5,568 bases of DNA from Pseudomonadota bacterium (GTDB lineage Bacteria > Desulfobacterota > Desulfovibrionia > Desulfovibrionales > Desulfovibrionaceae), in assembly GCA_023453335.1 (NCBI GenBank), contig JAEXTU010000300.1:1-5568 (forward strand), read 5' to 3'. The position numbers were made by a program, and so were the translations under genes. Below, piece after piece: positions 1 to 5,568 of the stretch. The notes beneath the pieces were generated by a model that saw only the letters and a list, made by a program, of their open reading frames with translations, had not been told where the DNA came from and made no database searches. Numbering within the stretch: the stretch's first letter is position 1; every line of letters starts with the position of its first letter.

Positions 1-1
1 C

Positions 2-1477
2 CCCCCCCCCGCCGAACTGGCGGGGCGGCTGAGGGACCTGCTCTTCGCGGCCATGGCCGAGCGGGCGGACCCCGAGGCCCAGGCCCTGTGGAAGTCCCTG
101 ACCAAGGGGCTGCCGGACACGCCGCACCTGGCCCTGCATCTGGCCCAGGCCTGGGGCCTGGTGGGCGAGCACCACAACCTGCATTTGGAGGTGGAGGGCT
201 ACGCCTGGGGCGACGCCTGGGCCGAGGCGCATGAGGCGGACCTGGCCGGGGTGCGGGCGCGGTTCGGGGAGCTGCGCATGCCGGCCGAGGCCGCGGGCTG
301 GGTGAGCGTGGACTCGGCCACCACCCGGGACATCGACGACGCCTTCATGGTGGCGCGGGAGGGGGATGGGTACCGGGTGAGCCTGGCCCTGGCCTGCCCG
401 GCCCTGGACTGGCCCTTTGGCAGCGGGCTGGACGCGGCGGTGCGGGAGCGGGCCAGCAGCGTGTACCTGCCCGAGGGCACCAGCCACATGCTGCCCGAGG
501 CCCTGGGCATCGAATTGTTCAGCCTGCGCGCCGGGGAGGAGCGGCCGGCCCTGGTGCTGGATTTCGCGCTGGACGCAATGGGCGCGGTCGTGTCCGTGGC
601 CCCGCGCGAGGCCTGGGTACGGGTGGCGGAGAACAGCACCTACGAGAAGGTGGAAGAGAATCTGGATTCGGCCGCACCTGATGCGGGTTTTCAGGCGGCC
701 TACGAGCTGGCCGGGAAGCTGCGCGCGGCGCGGATCAAGGCGGGCGCGGTGGTGGTGGAGCGGCCCGACCCCAAGATCGTGCTGCGCGAGGAGGACGGCC
801 GCACCCTGGTGGACATCGAGGACACCCCGGAGTTCCCCAAGGCCCAGCTGGTGGTGAGCGAGTTCATGATCCTGGGCAACGCCGCAATGGGGGCCTGGGC
901 CCGGGACGCGGGCCTGCCGCTGTTGTACCGCACCCAGGACGTGACCCTGCCCGGGGACGCGGCCGGGGTGTGGAGCGCGCCGGAGGACGCCTACCGGGTG
1001 GTGCGCCAGGCCGGGTGCACGCTCCTGGAGCCGGAGCCGCGGCTGCACGCCTGCCTGGGGGTGGTGGCCTACAGTCCCATAACCTCGCCGCTGCGGCGCT
1101 ATCCGGACCTCATGAACCAGGCCCAGGTGCTGTCCTGGCTGCGCAACGGCTGGCCGCTGTGGAGCAGGGAGGACCTGGTGCGGATGCTGCCGGTGGTCAC
1201 CGCCCGGGTGGAGGCGGCGGGCCGGGTGCAGCGCTACCGCACCCGCTACTGGAAGCTGGAGTTCTTCCGGCAGCGCAAGGACGAGATGTTCGGCGCGGTG
1301 GTGGTGGAGGACGGCCCCTTCGTGTCCGCCACCCTGCCCCGCGAACAGTTCTTCATCCGCGCCCCGCGCGATTTGTTCGGCGAGAAGGTCTATCCAGGGA
1401 AACGGTATGCCGTGCGCCTGGGCAAGGTGAACCCGCTGCTCAACGAGATACGGGTGATGGAGGCGGTGGAGGAGTGA
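2..1477 (+). CDS. RNB-domain (RNase II/R superfamily) exoribonuclease, 5'-truncated by window edge
   Basis: Probable 3'-to-5' hydrolytic exoribonuclease acting on single-stranded RNA in the cytoplasm. The frame is open from base 2, so the ATG at 53 is likely internal and the N-terminus is missing. Numbering from that ATG, the RNB signature VDSATTRDIDDAF carries D87, D93, D95 and D96, the same spacing as the metal-binding aspartates D201/D207/D209/D210 of E. coli RNase II. Other family marks are FMILGNAAMGAWA (271-283), LLYRTQD (290-296) and TSPLRRYPDL (344-353), the conserved arginine-rich RNA-contact segment. Residues about 412-474 look like a short OB/S1-type RNA-binding end. Residues 1-80 do not look like a clear cold-shock domain; a winged-helix N-terminus as in RNase II-like proteins of some bacteria is possible. 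plsY follows after 52 bases. The RNB assignment is firm; whether it is called RNase II or RNase R cannot be decided. Confidence 0.93.
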   Translation, partial: PPPAELAGRLRDLLFAAMAERADPEAQALWKSLTKGLPDTPHLALHLAQAWGLVGEHHNLHLEVEGYAWGDAWAEAHEADLAGVRARFGELRMPAEAAGWVSVDSATTRDIDDAFMVAREGDGYRVSLALACPALDWPFGSGLDAAVRERASSVYLPEGTSHMLPEALGIELFSLRAGEERPALVLDFALDAMGAVVSVAPREAWVRVAENSTYEKVEENLDSAAPDAGFQAAYELAGKLRAARIKAGAVVVERPDPKIVLREEDGRTLVDIEDTPEFPKAQLVVSEFMILGNAAMGAWARDAGLPLLYRTQDVTLPGDAAGVWSAPEDAYRVVRQAGCTLLEPEPRLHACLGVVAYSPITSPLRRYPDLMNQAQVLSWLRNGWPLWSREDLVRMLPVVTARVEAAGRVQRYRTRYWKLEFFRQRKDEMFGAVVVEDGPFVSATLPREQFFIRAPRDLFGEKVYPGKRYAVRLGKVNPLLNEIRVMEAVEE

Positions 1478-1516
1478 GGCTTGCCGCCCTCTCCGTTCGC
1501 TGCTAGTTCCTGACCC

Positions 1517-1523
1517 GGGAGGA
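1517..1523 (+). promoter_or_regulatory. Ribosome binding site of plsY
   Basis: GGGAGGA lies six bases before the ATG at 1530, a near-ideal Shine-Dalgarno match. It fixes the plsY start. No convincing promoter is seen in the 52-base gap after the nuclease stop, which supports co-transcription. Confidence 0.85.
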
Positions 1524-1529
1524 TTCGCC

Positions 1530-2126
1530 ATGCGCGCCATTGTGTGGATAGCCCTGGCCTATCTCATCGGCTCGGTGCCCTTCGGGCTCGTGGTGGCCAA
1601 GGTGGCCAAGGGGATCGACCCGCGCGAGGGCGGGAGCCGGAACATCGGGGCCACCAACGTGGCCCGGCTGTGCGGCACGGGCTGGGGCGTGCTGGTGCTG
1701 GCCCTGGACATCGCCAAGGGCTGGGTCCCGGTGATGATAGCCTCCTCCTTCAGCGACCCCTCGGCCTTCTTCCTGGGGGCCACGGCCCTGGCCGCGGTGT
1801 CCGGGCACATCTTCTCGGTCTTTCTGCACGGCAAGGGCGGCAAGGCGGTGGCCACCACCGTGGGCGTGTTCCTGGCCCTGGCCCCGACCCAGCTCATTCT
1901 CTCGGCCGTGGCCTGCATCCTGGCCATCGCCCTGTCCGGGTACGTGTCCCTGGGATCGCTCACCCTGGTCACCCTGCTCCCGGTGCTGCTCCTCTTCTCG
2001 GGCCAGGTCACCTATTTTTTCTTCGCCCTGGCGGTGATGGTCCTGGTCTACTGGCGGCACAAGGAGAACATCCACCGCCTGGTGCGCGGCGAGGAGAAGC
2101 CCTGGCGCAAGCCCAAGGCCGAGTAG
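1530..2126 (+). CDS. plsY: PlsY, acyl-phosphate:glycerol-3-phosphate acyltransferase
   Basis: Integral inner-membrane enzyme that moves an acyl group from acyl-phosphate (made by PlsX) to the sn-1 position of glycerol-3-phosphate, giving lysophosphatidic acid, the first step of phospholipid synthesis. The 198 residues are the normal family length. Family motifs are all present: GSVPFG (14-19), the glycine/asparagine-rich block SRNIGATNVAR (36-46), the GH..F and HGKGGKAVAT block (92-109), and the C-terminal RHKENIHRLVRGEEK. Hydrophobic segments lie near residues 3-25, 52-74, 79-99, 111-135 and 138-172, consistent with the multi-pass fold; the tail is basic and probably cytoplasmic. The start is set by a strong Shine-Dalgarno six bases upstream and by alignment of GSVPFG near the N-terminus. 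It probably shares a transcript with the upstream nuclease and ends at the hairpin just downstream. Nothing appears damaged. Confidence 0.97.
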   Translation: MRAIVWIALAYLIGSVPFGLVVAKVAKGIDPREGGSRNIGATNVARLCGTGWGVLVLALDIAKGWVPVMIASSFSDPSAFFLGATALAAVSGHIFSVFLHGKGGKAVATTVGVFLALAPTQLILSAVACILAIALSGYVSLGSLTLVTLLPVLLLFSGQVTYFFFALAVMVLVYWRHKENIHRLVRGEEKPWRKPKAE

Positions 2127-2142
2127 CCCGCCCCCCGGAACG

Positions 2143-2178
2143 AAAAAGCCGGCCCTGCGCGCAGGGCCGGCTTTTTTT
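2143..2178. terminator. Bidirectional intrinsic terminator between convergent genes
   Basis: A perfect inverted repeat has arms GCCGGCCCTGC (2148-2158) and GCAGGGCCGGC (2161-2171), separated by only GC. In practice the loop is probably four bases. On the plus strand the stem is followed by seven T (2172-2178), 17 bases after the plsY stop. On the minus strand it is followed by five T (complement of 2143-2147), and the stem begins about 22 bases after the stop of the small exported-protein gene. Both converging transcripts can therefore end here. Confidence 0.95.
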
Positions 2179-2193
2179 GCGCGGCGGCCGCGA

Positions 2194-2520
2194 CTACTTG
2201 AGCCCGGTGCAGAAATTGGCGCTGAAATTGGACAGGGACATGGCCGGCTTCTTCTTGGCCCCGTCCTCGCAGCCCTGCTTGCACATGCCCACGGTCAGGG
2301 CCGCGGACAGGCCGCTCACCCCCTCCTCGCCCATGAGCCGGGGTCCCAGGGCCAGCACCAGTTGGGAGCAGCCACTCAGGTCCATGCCCTTTCCGCCGTC
2401 GTAGCAGGTCTGGTAGATCTTGTAGGTGTCGGCGCAGGTGGCCTCCTGGCCTGCGGCCGCGGCGGTGGCGGCCAGGGCCAGGAGCAGGGCCAGGGTCAGG
2501 AGAGGAACGAAACGGTGCAT
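2194..2520 (-). CDS. Small exported six-cysteine protein, function unknown
   Basis: I do not recognise this 108-residue protein. It begins with a textbook Sec signal: MHR, then a hydrophobic core FVPLLTLALLLALAA and an Ala-rich cleavage region, probably cut after A23 (AAAA before GQEA). There is no lipobox, so a soluble periplasmic or secreted product is expected. The mature part of about 85 residues has six cysteines: C29, C39, C51, C80, C84 and C104. Three disulfides are possible. C29-x9-C39 and C80-x3-C84 fall in predicted amphipathic or helical stretches, with a hydrophobic middle (residues 53-79). The ATG at 2520 is chosen over more upstream in-frame starts because it is preceded by a strong Shine-Dalgarno and opens directly into the signal peptide. 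It lies 94 bases downstream of the hybrid kinase on the same strand and ends at the bidirectional terminator. Existence as a gene is well supported; its role is not. Confidence 0.85.
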   Translation of the reverse strand: MHRFVPLLTLALLLALAATAAAAGQEATCADTYKIYQTCYDGGKGMDLSGCSQLVLALGPRLMGEEGVSGLSAALTVGMCKQGCEDGAKKKPAMSLSNFSANFCTGLK

Positions 2521-2525
2521 GGCGG

Positions 2526-2531
2526 TCCTCC
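2526..2531 (-). promoter_or_regulatory. Ribosome binding site of the small exported protein gene
   Basis: On the minus strand GGAGGA lies five bases before the ATG at 2520. It decides the start against longer in-frame alternatives further upstream, which would put a charged, proline-rich extension in front of the signal peptide. Confidence 0.85.
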
Positions 2532-2614
2532 GGGTTGCGGGAGCCGGGACGAGATGCCGGACTGCCCCTTCCCTACCACGACGGGGAGGTTTTTCAAACC
2601 CGGGGGTATGCGGA

Positions 2615-5332
2615 TCAGGACGAGGCGGGCTGGCCCTCTTCGGGCAGGACCAGCACGTGCAGGCCGGGGCGGTCCAGGGCCTGGCGGATGTCCTCGCGCC
2701 GCGCGGCCCAGGCCGGGACCACCAGGGTGCCGGCAAAGCCGCAGGCCGCGGCCGACTTGAGCTGCTCCTCGGTTACCCGGCTGATCTCCCCGCCGGACAG
2801 GGCGAAGAAGGCCTCGCGCTGGTCCGGGAAGATGCGCAGGAGCACCGTGACCAGGCGCTTGGAATAGCGACGGGTGAGCAGGGCATGCACCGCCTCCAGG
2901 AGTTTCTCCTCGTCGATGGGCTTGGGCAGGGAGGCGTCGCCCCAGCCCGGGTCGCCCTCGGGGATGGCGGAGATGACCAGGATGGGCACGTGCTTGAGCA
3001 CGGGATCGCCGCGCAGCACGTTCATGACCGCCCGGCCGTCCATGGAGGGCATGAGCAGGTCCATGGTGATGAGGTCGGGGGCGAGCCGGCGGGCGGCGTC
3101 CAGGGCGGCCTCGCCGTCGGTGACCGCGGCCGCGCGGTAGCCCTCGCCCTCCAGGAACTGGAGCAGAAAGGAGCACACCCCGGGGTCGTCGTCCACCACC
3201 AGGATGAGGGGCCGGTCCGCGTCCTCCAGGGCCTCGCCGGCCAGGATGGGGCAGGCCGCGGGCCGCTCCCCCGGGACCGTGGGGAGCTGGAAGATGAAGG
3301 TGCTGCCCTGCTTGGGCCTGGCCTCGGCCCAGATGCGGCCGCCGTAGTGCTCCACGATCTCCCGGCAGATGGCCAGGCCCAGGCCGGTGCCCTTGGGCTT
3401 CTCGGCCATGGTGTCCGCGCCCCGGGCCTGGTGGAACTTGTCGAAGACCCGGGTGAGGTCCTTCCAGTCGATGCCCACCCCGGTGTCCGCCACCTCCATG
3501 CGCACCAGCCCGCCGGGCAGGGCGCGGCCGCGCACCGTGACCGCGCCCGCGGCAGTGAACTTGGCCGCGTTGGAGAGCAGGTTGATCATGACCTGCTCCA
3601 GGCGGTCGGGATCGGCCAGGACCTGGGGCAGGTCCGGCTCCAGGTCCAGGACCAGCTCCACCGCGGGCCGCTCGGCAAAGAAGCTGCGGGTGGCGCGCAC
3701 CGCCCGCTCCACCACCCGGTCCAGGGCCATGGGCCGGTCGTGCCAGGCCATGCGGCCGGACTCGATCTTGGCCAGGTCCAGGAAGTCGTTGATGAGCCGG
3801 GTGAGGCGGCCGCCCTCCTCGGTGATGATGGCCAGGTTGTCGCGGATGCGGCCGGCCCGGGAGGCCAGTTCCGCATCCTCCCCGGCCAGGGGCAGGAAGG
3901 AGCGGGAAAAGTCGCGCTGGATGAGCTTGGCGAAGCCGAGCAGCGAGGTGAGCGGGGTGCGCAGCTCGTGGGACACGGCCGAGAGGAACGAGGATTTCAT
4001 CTCGTCCAGGCCGCGCAGGCGCACGTTGGCCTCCTCCAGCTCCCTCGCCTTGTCGCTGTACTCCCGGGTGCGCTCCACCACGGTCTGCTCCAGGCGGCGG
4101 GTGAGCCGGGCCAGGTCCTCCTGGGCGCGGCGCTGCTCGGTCACGTCGCGGGCCATGAGCACGTAGCCGGCCAGGGTGTTGTCCCGGTCCCAGACCCCGG
4201 CCACCCGGGCGCGGTAGGTCCTCGCCTCGCCCAGGTTCTCCCGGGTGAACTCGAAGGTGTGGGCCTTGTCCGGGGCCAGGCCGTCCAGGACCCGGGTCAG
4301 GCGGGAGAGCTCCACGCCCAGGCGCAGGTGGAACTGGCGGGCGTCCCGGCCCAGGGCCTCGGCCGCGGCGATTCCCAGGATGCACTCGGCCGCGGGGTTG
4401 AAATAGGCGACCCGGAAGGCCCGGTCGGCGGCCACGATGCCCAGGTCCAGGGAGGAGCGCAGGATGTTGTCCAGAAAGACGGTCTTCTCCACCAGGCTGC
4501 GGCCCACCTCCTCCAGCCGCTCGTCCCGGTCGCGCAGCACCTGCTTGAGGGTGCGCACGTACTTGCTCTCCAGGCCGCGGATGATGTCGGTCTGGGTCAC
4601 GATGCCCTGGCCCTTGCCGGCCTCGTCCACCACCACCAGGCGGCGGATGCCGTGCCGCTCCATGCCCAGGGCGGCCTCGAAGGCCGGGGCGTCCAGGGGC
4701 ACGGTGCGCACCGGCGCGCTCATGACCGCGGACAGGGGCTTTTCCTGGGTGCTCTTGCCTTCCAGCAGGAGCCCCACCACGTCGCGCTCGGTGAAGATGC
4801 CCTGGGGCCGCCCGTTCTCGGCCGCCACCAGGCAGCTGATGCCGCGCTCGGCCATGCGGCGCACCGCCTCGCGCACCGGGGTGGCGGGCGGCACGCTGAT
4901 GAGTTGGGCGTGCATGACCTCGCTGACCTTCTTGATCTCGGCCAGGTAGTCGTAGCCCAGCTGGCGCACCAGGTTGGACTGGGTCACCACCCCAGTGGCC
5001 CGGCCGTCCTCGTCCACCACCACCAGGTGGCGGACCCCGTGCGCGGTGAGCAGGTTGTAGGCCTCGTAGATGGGGCTGGACTCGGCGATGGTGGCCACCG
5101 GCGCGCTCATGAGCTCGGCGATGCGGCACCCGGACAGGCAGTCGAAATCGTTGGCCGCGGCCCAGAGGAAATTGCGCTCGGTGACGATGCCCGCGGGCCG
5201 GCCCTTCTCCAGGACCACCACGCAGGAGATGCGGCGCTCGCGCATGAGGGCCAGGACCTCGGGCAGGGGGGTATCCGGCGCCACGGCCACCACCTTGGGG
5301 GTGACGATCTCGCTGATGAAGCGTTCGGTCAT
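2615..5332 (-). CDS. Cytoplasmic hybrid histidine kinase: 4x CBS, PAS, HisKA, HATPase, receiver, unassigned tail
   Basis: A 905-residue sensor kinase without membrane segments or a signal peptide. Domain order: CBS motifs at about 1-58, 70-125, 134-190 and 199-256 (two Bateman modules, a known adenosyl-nucleotide-binding fold); a helical linker 257-285; PAS about 286-400, ending in the PAC-like ARDVTEQRRAQEDL; a coiled coil 401-445; HisKA with SHELRTPLTS and phosphoacceptor H455; HATPase with N-box N584/N588, G1 DTGVGID (616-622), F-box FDKFHQ and G2 GTGLGL (648-653); receiver about 708-820 with acidic pair D714/D715, phosphoacceptor D758, S788 and K804; then a tail 821-905. All catalytic residues are present, so it should autophosphorylate and pass phosphate to D758. 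The start is the ATG directly before the first CBS motif; its Shine-Dalgarno is weak (GGCAG, eight bases away). The ligand and target are unknown. The small six-cysteine gene follows after 94 bases. Confidence 0.94.
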   Translation of the reverse strand: MTERFISEIVTPKVVAVAPDTPLPEVLALMRERRISCVVVLEKGRPAGIVTERNFLWAAANDFDCLSGCRIAELMSAPVATIAESSPIYEAYNLLTAHGVRHLVVVDEDGRATGVVTQSNLVRQLGYDYLAEIKKVSEVMHAQLISVPPATPVREAVRRMAERGISCLVAAENGRPQGIFTERDVVGLLLEGKSTQEKPLSAVMSAPVRTVPLDAPAFEAALGMERHGIRRLVVVDEAGKGQGIVTQTDIIRGLESKYVRTLKQVLRDRDERLEEVGRSLVEKTVFLDNILRSSLDLGIVAADRAFRVAYFNPAAECILGIAAAEALGRDARQFHLRLGVELSRLTRVLDGLAPDKAHTFEFTRENLGEARTYRARVAGVWDRDNTLAGYVLMARDVTEQRRAQEDLARLTRRLEQTVVERTREYSDKARELEEANVRLRGLDEMKSSFLSAVSHELRTPLTSLLGFAKLIQRDFSRSFLPLAGEDAELASRAGRIRDNLAIITEEGGRLTRLINDFLDLAKIESGRMAWHDRPMALDRVVERAVRATRSFFAERPAVELVLDLEPDLPQVLADPDRLEQVMINLLSNAAKFTAAGAVTVRGRALPGGLVRMEVADTGVGIDWKDLTRVFDKFHQARGADTMAEKPKGTGLGLAICREIVEHYGGRIWAEARPKQGSTFIFQLPTVPGERPAACPILAGEALEDADRPLILVVDDDPGVCSFLLQFLEGEGYRAAAVTDGEAALDAARRLAPDLITMDLLMPSMDGRAVMNVLRGDPVLKHVPILVISAIPEGDPGWGDASLPKPIDEEKLLEAVHALLTRRYSKRLVTVLLRIFPDQREAFFALSGGEISRVTEEQLKSAAACGFAGTLVVPAWAARREDIRQALDRPGLHVLVLPEEGQPASS
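4568..5332 (-). repeat. Internal tandem duplication of the Bateman (CBS pair) module
   Basis: Module 1 covers about 4958-5332 and module 2 about 4568-4942. CBS1 resembles CBS3 (RRISCVVV..KGRPAGIVTER against RGISCLVA..NGRPQGIFTER) and CBS2 resembles CBS4 (GVRHLVVVDEDG..GVVTQ against GIRRLVVVDEAG..GIVTQ), an A-B-A-B order. DNA similarity remains: CACCGGCGCGCTCATGA is identical at 4709-4725 and 5096-5112, and the 27 bases at 4621-4647 and 5008-5034 differ at one position. Both pairs are offset by 387 bases (129 codons). Confidence 0.85.
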
Positions 5333-5372
5333 GGAAGCGCCTGCCTGCCTCGGTTCCCTGCCAATCCAACGA

Positions 5373-5397
5373 ATTTGTCGTGAACTTTCAGTCAAAT
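5373..5397. promoter_or_regulatory. AT-rich imperfect dyad upstream of the kinase
   Basis: On the minus strand the left arm ATTTGACTGAA and right arm TTCACGACAAAT are inverted copies with one mismatch and one extra base, around a central AG. It is a conspicuous AT-rich island in a GC-rich gap, 41 bases before the kinase start. It could be an operator for a dimeric regulator or a leader hairpin. No known regulator box is recognised. Confidence 0.3.
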
Positions 5398-5407
5398 CCC
5401 CCGGACT

Positions 5408-5423
5408 TGCAACCCCTTTTCCG
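5408..5423 (-). promoter_or_regulatory. Weak sigma-54-like promoter candidate upstream of the kinase
   Basis: Read on the minus strand, CGGAAAAGGGGTTGCA has the invariant GG and GC ten bases apart and a full TTGCA -12 element, but a poor -24 element (consensus TGGCACG). It would start transcription near 5397 and give a leader of about 65 bases. One such match is expected by chance fairly often, and no enhancer-binding site is recognised. Confidence 0.2.
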
Positions 5424-5491
5424 GCCACCGGCCTCCGCCGCCCGGCCAGCGGCCCTGCCCAGCCAACGCCAGGCATCCTCCGGCCCGCCAG

Positions 5492-5523
5492 AAAAAAAAC
5501 CCGGCGGAGAACTCCGCCGGGTT
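5492..5523 (-). terminator. Intrinsic terminator for a minus-strand gene to the right
   Basis: A perfect 12-pair stem, AACCCGGCGGAG (5498-5509) against CTCCGCCGGGTT (5512-5523) with an AA loop, is followed on the minus strand by a run of eight T (complement of 5492-5499, partly in the stem). On the plus strand there is no T run after the stem, so it acts on minus-strand transcription only. It insulates the kinase from whatever lies to the right. Confidence 0.92.
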
Positions 5524-5549
5524 CACTTGCTGGCTGTCCCGGGCGGAGA

Positions 5550-5568
5550 TCAGCCGGTGGTCTCCAGG
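5550..5568 (-). CDS. Possible last codons of a minus-strand gene cut by the window edge
   Basis: Reading in from the right edge on the minus strand, one frame gives L-E-T-T-G and then TGA (5550-5552), 26 bases before the terminator stem. A stop just before a strong terminator is the usual arrangement, so a gene entering from the right is likely. Five codons are too few to name a product or prove the frame. Confidence 0.4.

Noticed and set aside
1..10. Run of ten C at the left edge as a sequencing artefact or repeat.
   Set aside because: It reads as Pro-Pro-Pro in the frame of the nuclease and fits the local composition. The edge position prevents any firmer statement.
1503..2404. Long open frames overlapping plsY on both strands (for example 1544-2404 plus and 1503-2075 minus).
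   Set aside because: Compositionally biased shadow frames. The PlsY motifs lie in the 1530-2126 frame only.
2401..2436. C-x9-C in the small protein as a CHCH (twin CX9C) motif.
   Set aside because: Only one CX9C is present; the other close pair is CX3C, and the protein has a bacterial Sec signal.
2570..2597. Possible sigma-70 promoter for the small exported-protein gene (minus strand TTGAAA, 16 bases, TAGGGA).
   Set aside because: The -35 is good but the -10 matches poorly (2 of 6), so it is not supported as a feature.
2586..2608. CCCGGG palindrome and a GGTTT/AAACC mini-hairpin just after the kinase stop as a terminator.
   Set aside because: The stems are very short and no T run follows, so it does not look like an intrinsic terminator.
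2426..5383. A plus-strand open frame of nearly 3 kb opposite the kinase, and a second long minus-strand frame at 2496-5369.
   Set aside because: Their products are low-complexity Gly/Ala/Arg/His/Pro-rich text with no domains, as expected from antisense or shifted reading of a GC-rich gene. The kinase frame carries recognisable domains from end to end.
5386..5397. TTGACT on the minus strand upstream of the kinase as a sigma-70 -35 element.
   Set aside because: No acceptable -10 hexamer occurs at 16-18 bases downstream.
5333..5476. In-frame 48-residue N-terminal extension of the kinase starting at 5476.
   Set aside because: It would run through the AT-rich dyad and the promoter-like region, has no CBS similarity and no ribosome binding site, and begins next to the neighbouring terminator. 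The ATG at 5332 sits exactly before CBS1.

Overview
The window is GC-rich and G/C-heavy at third codon positions, with long open antisense frames as a by-product. It holds an ordinary set of bacterial chromosomal genes. The protein styles (a HisKA kinase with a long spacer between its two HisKA helices, an RNB-family nuclease next to plsY, many hybrid-kinase features) suggest a high-GC proteobacterium. My best guess is a Desulfovibrio-like member of the Desulfobacterota, but this is inference from resemblance, and no marker gene here settles it.

Layout. Positions 1-1477 (+) hold the C-terminal part of an RNB-domain (RNase II/R superfamily) exoribonuclease; its reading frame is open to the left edge, so the true start lies outside. 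Positions 1530-2126 (+) hold plsY, the membrane acyl-phosphate:glycerol-3-phosphate acyltransferase, with a good ribosome binding site and probably in one transcript with the nuclease. A perfect GC-rich hairpin flanked by A and T runs (2143-2178) ends plsY and, read on the other strand, the converging gene. Positions 2194-2520 (-) encode a 108-residue exported protein with six cysteines. Upstream of it on the same strand, 2615-5332 (-) encodes a 905-residue cytoplasmic hybrid histidine kinase: two Bateman modules (four CBS motifs), PAS, HisKA, HATPase, receiver, and an unassigned tail of about 85 residues. Positions 5333-5549 are non-coding and contain a weak sigma-54-like site, an AT-rich imperfect dyad and a clear minus-strand terminator. 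The terminator probably ends a gene whose last five codons may be visible at the right edge.

How the genes relate. The plus-strand pair are housekeeping genes (RNA turnover and phospholipid synthesis). The minus-strand pair may form an operon: the gap is 94 bases with no evident terminator, and the kinase is transcribed first. The kinase looks like a soluble sensor that could read adenylate-type ligands through its CBS domains and pass phosphate to its own receiver. No DNA-binding output protein is visible here. The most distinctive features are the internal duplication of the Bateman module, with an Asn/Asp split at the four ligand-motif positions, and the unexplained kinase tail. I see no mobile element, CRISPR array, tRNA or rRNA.
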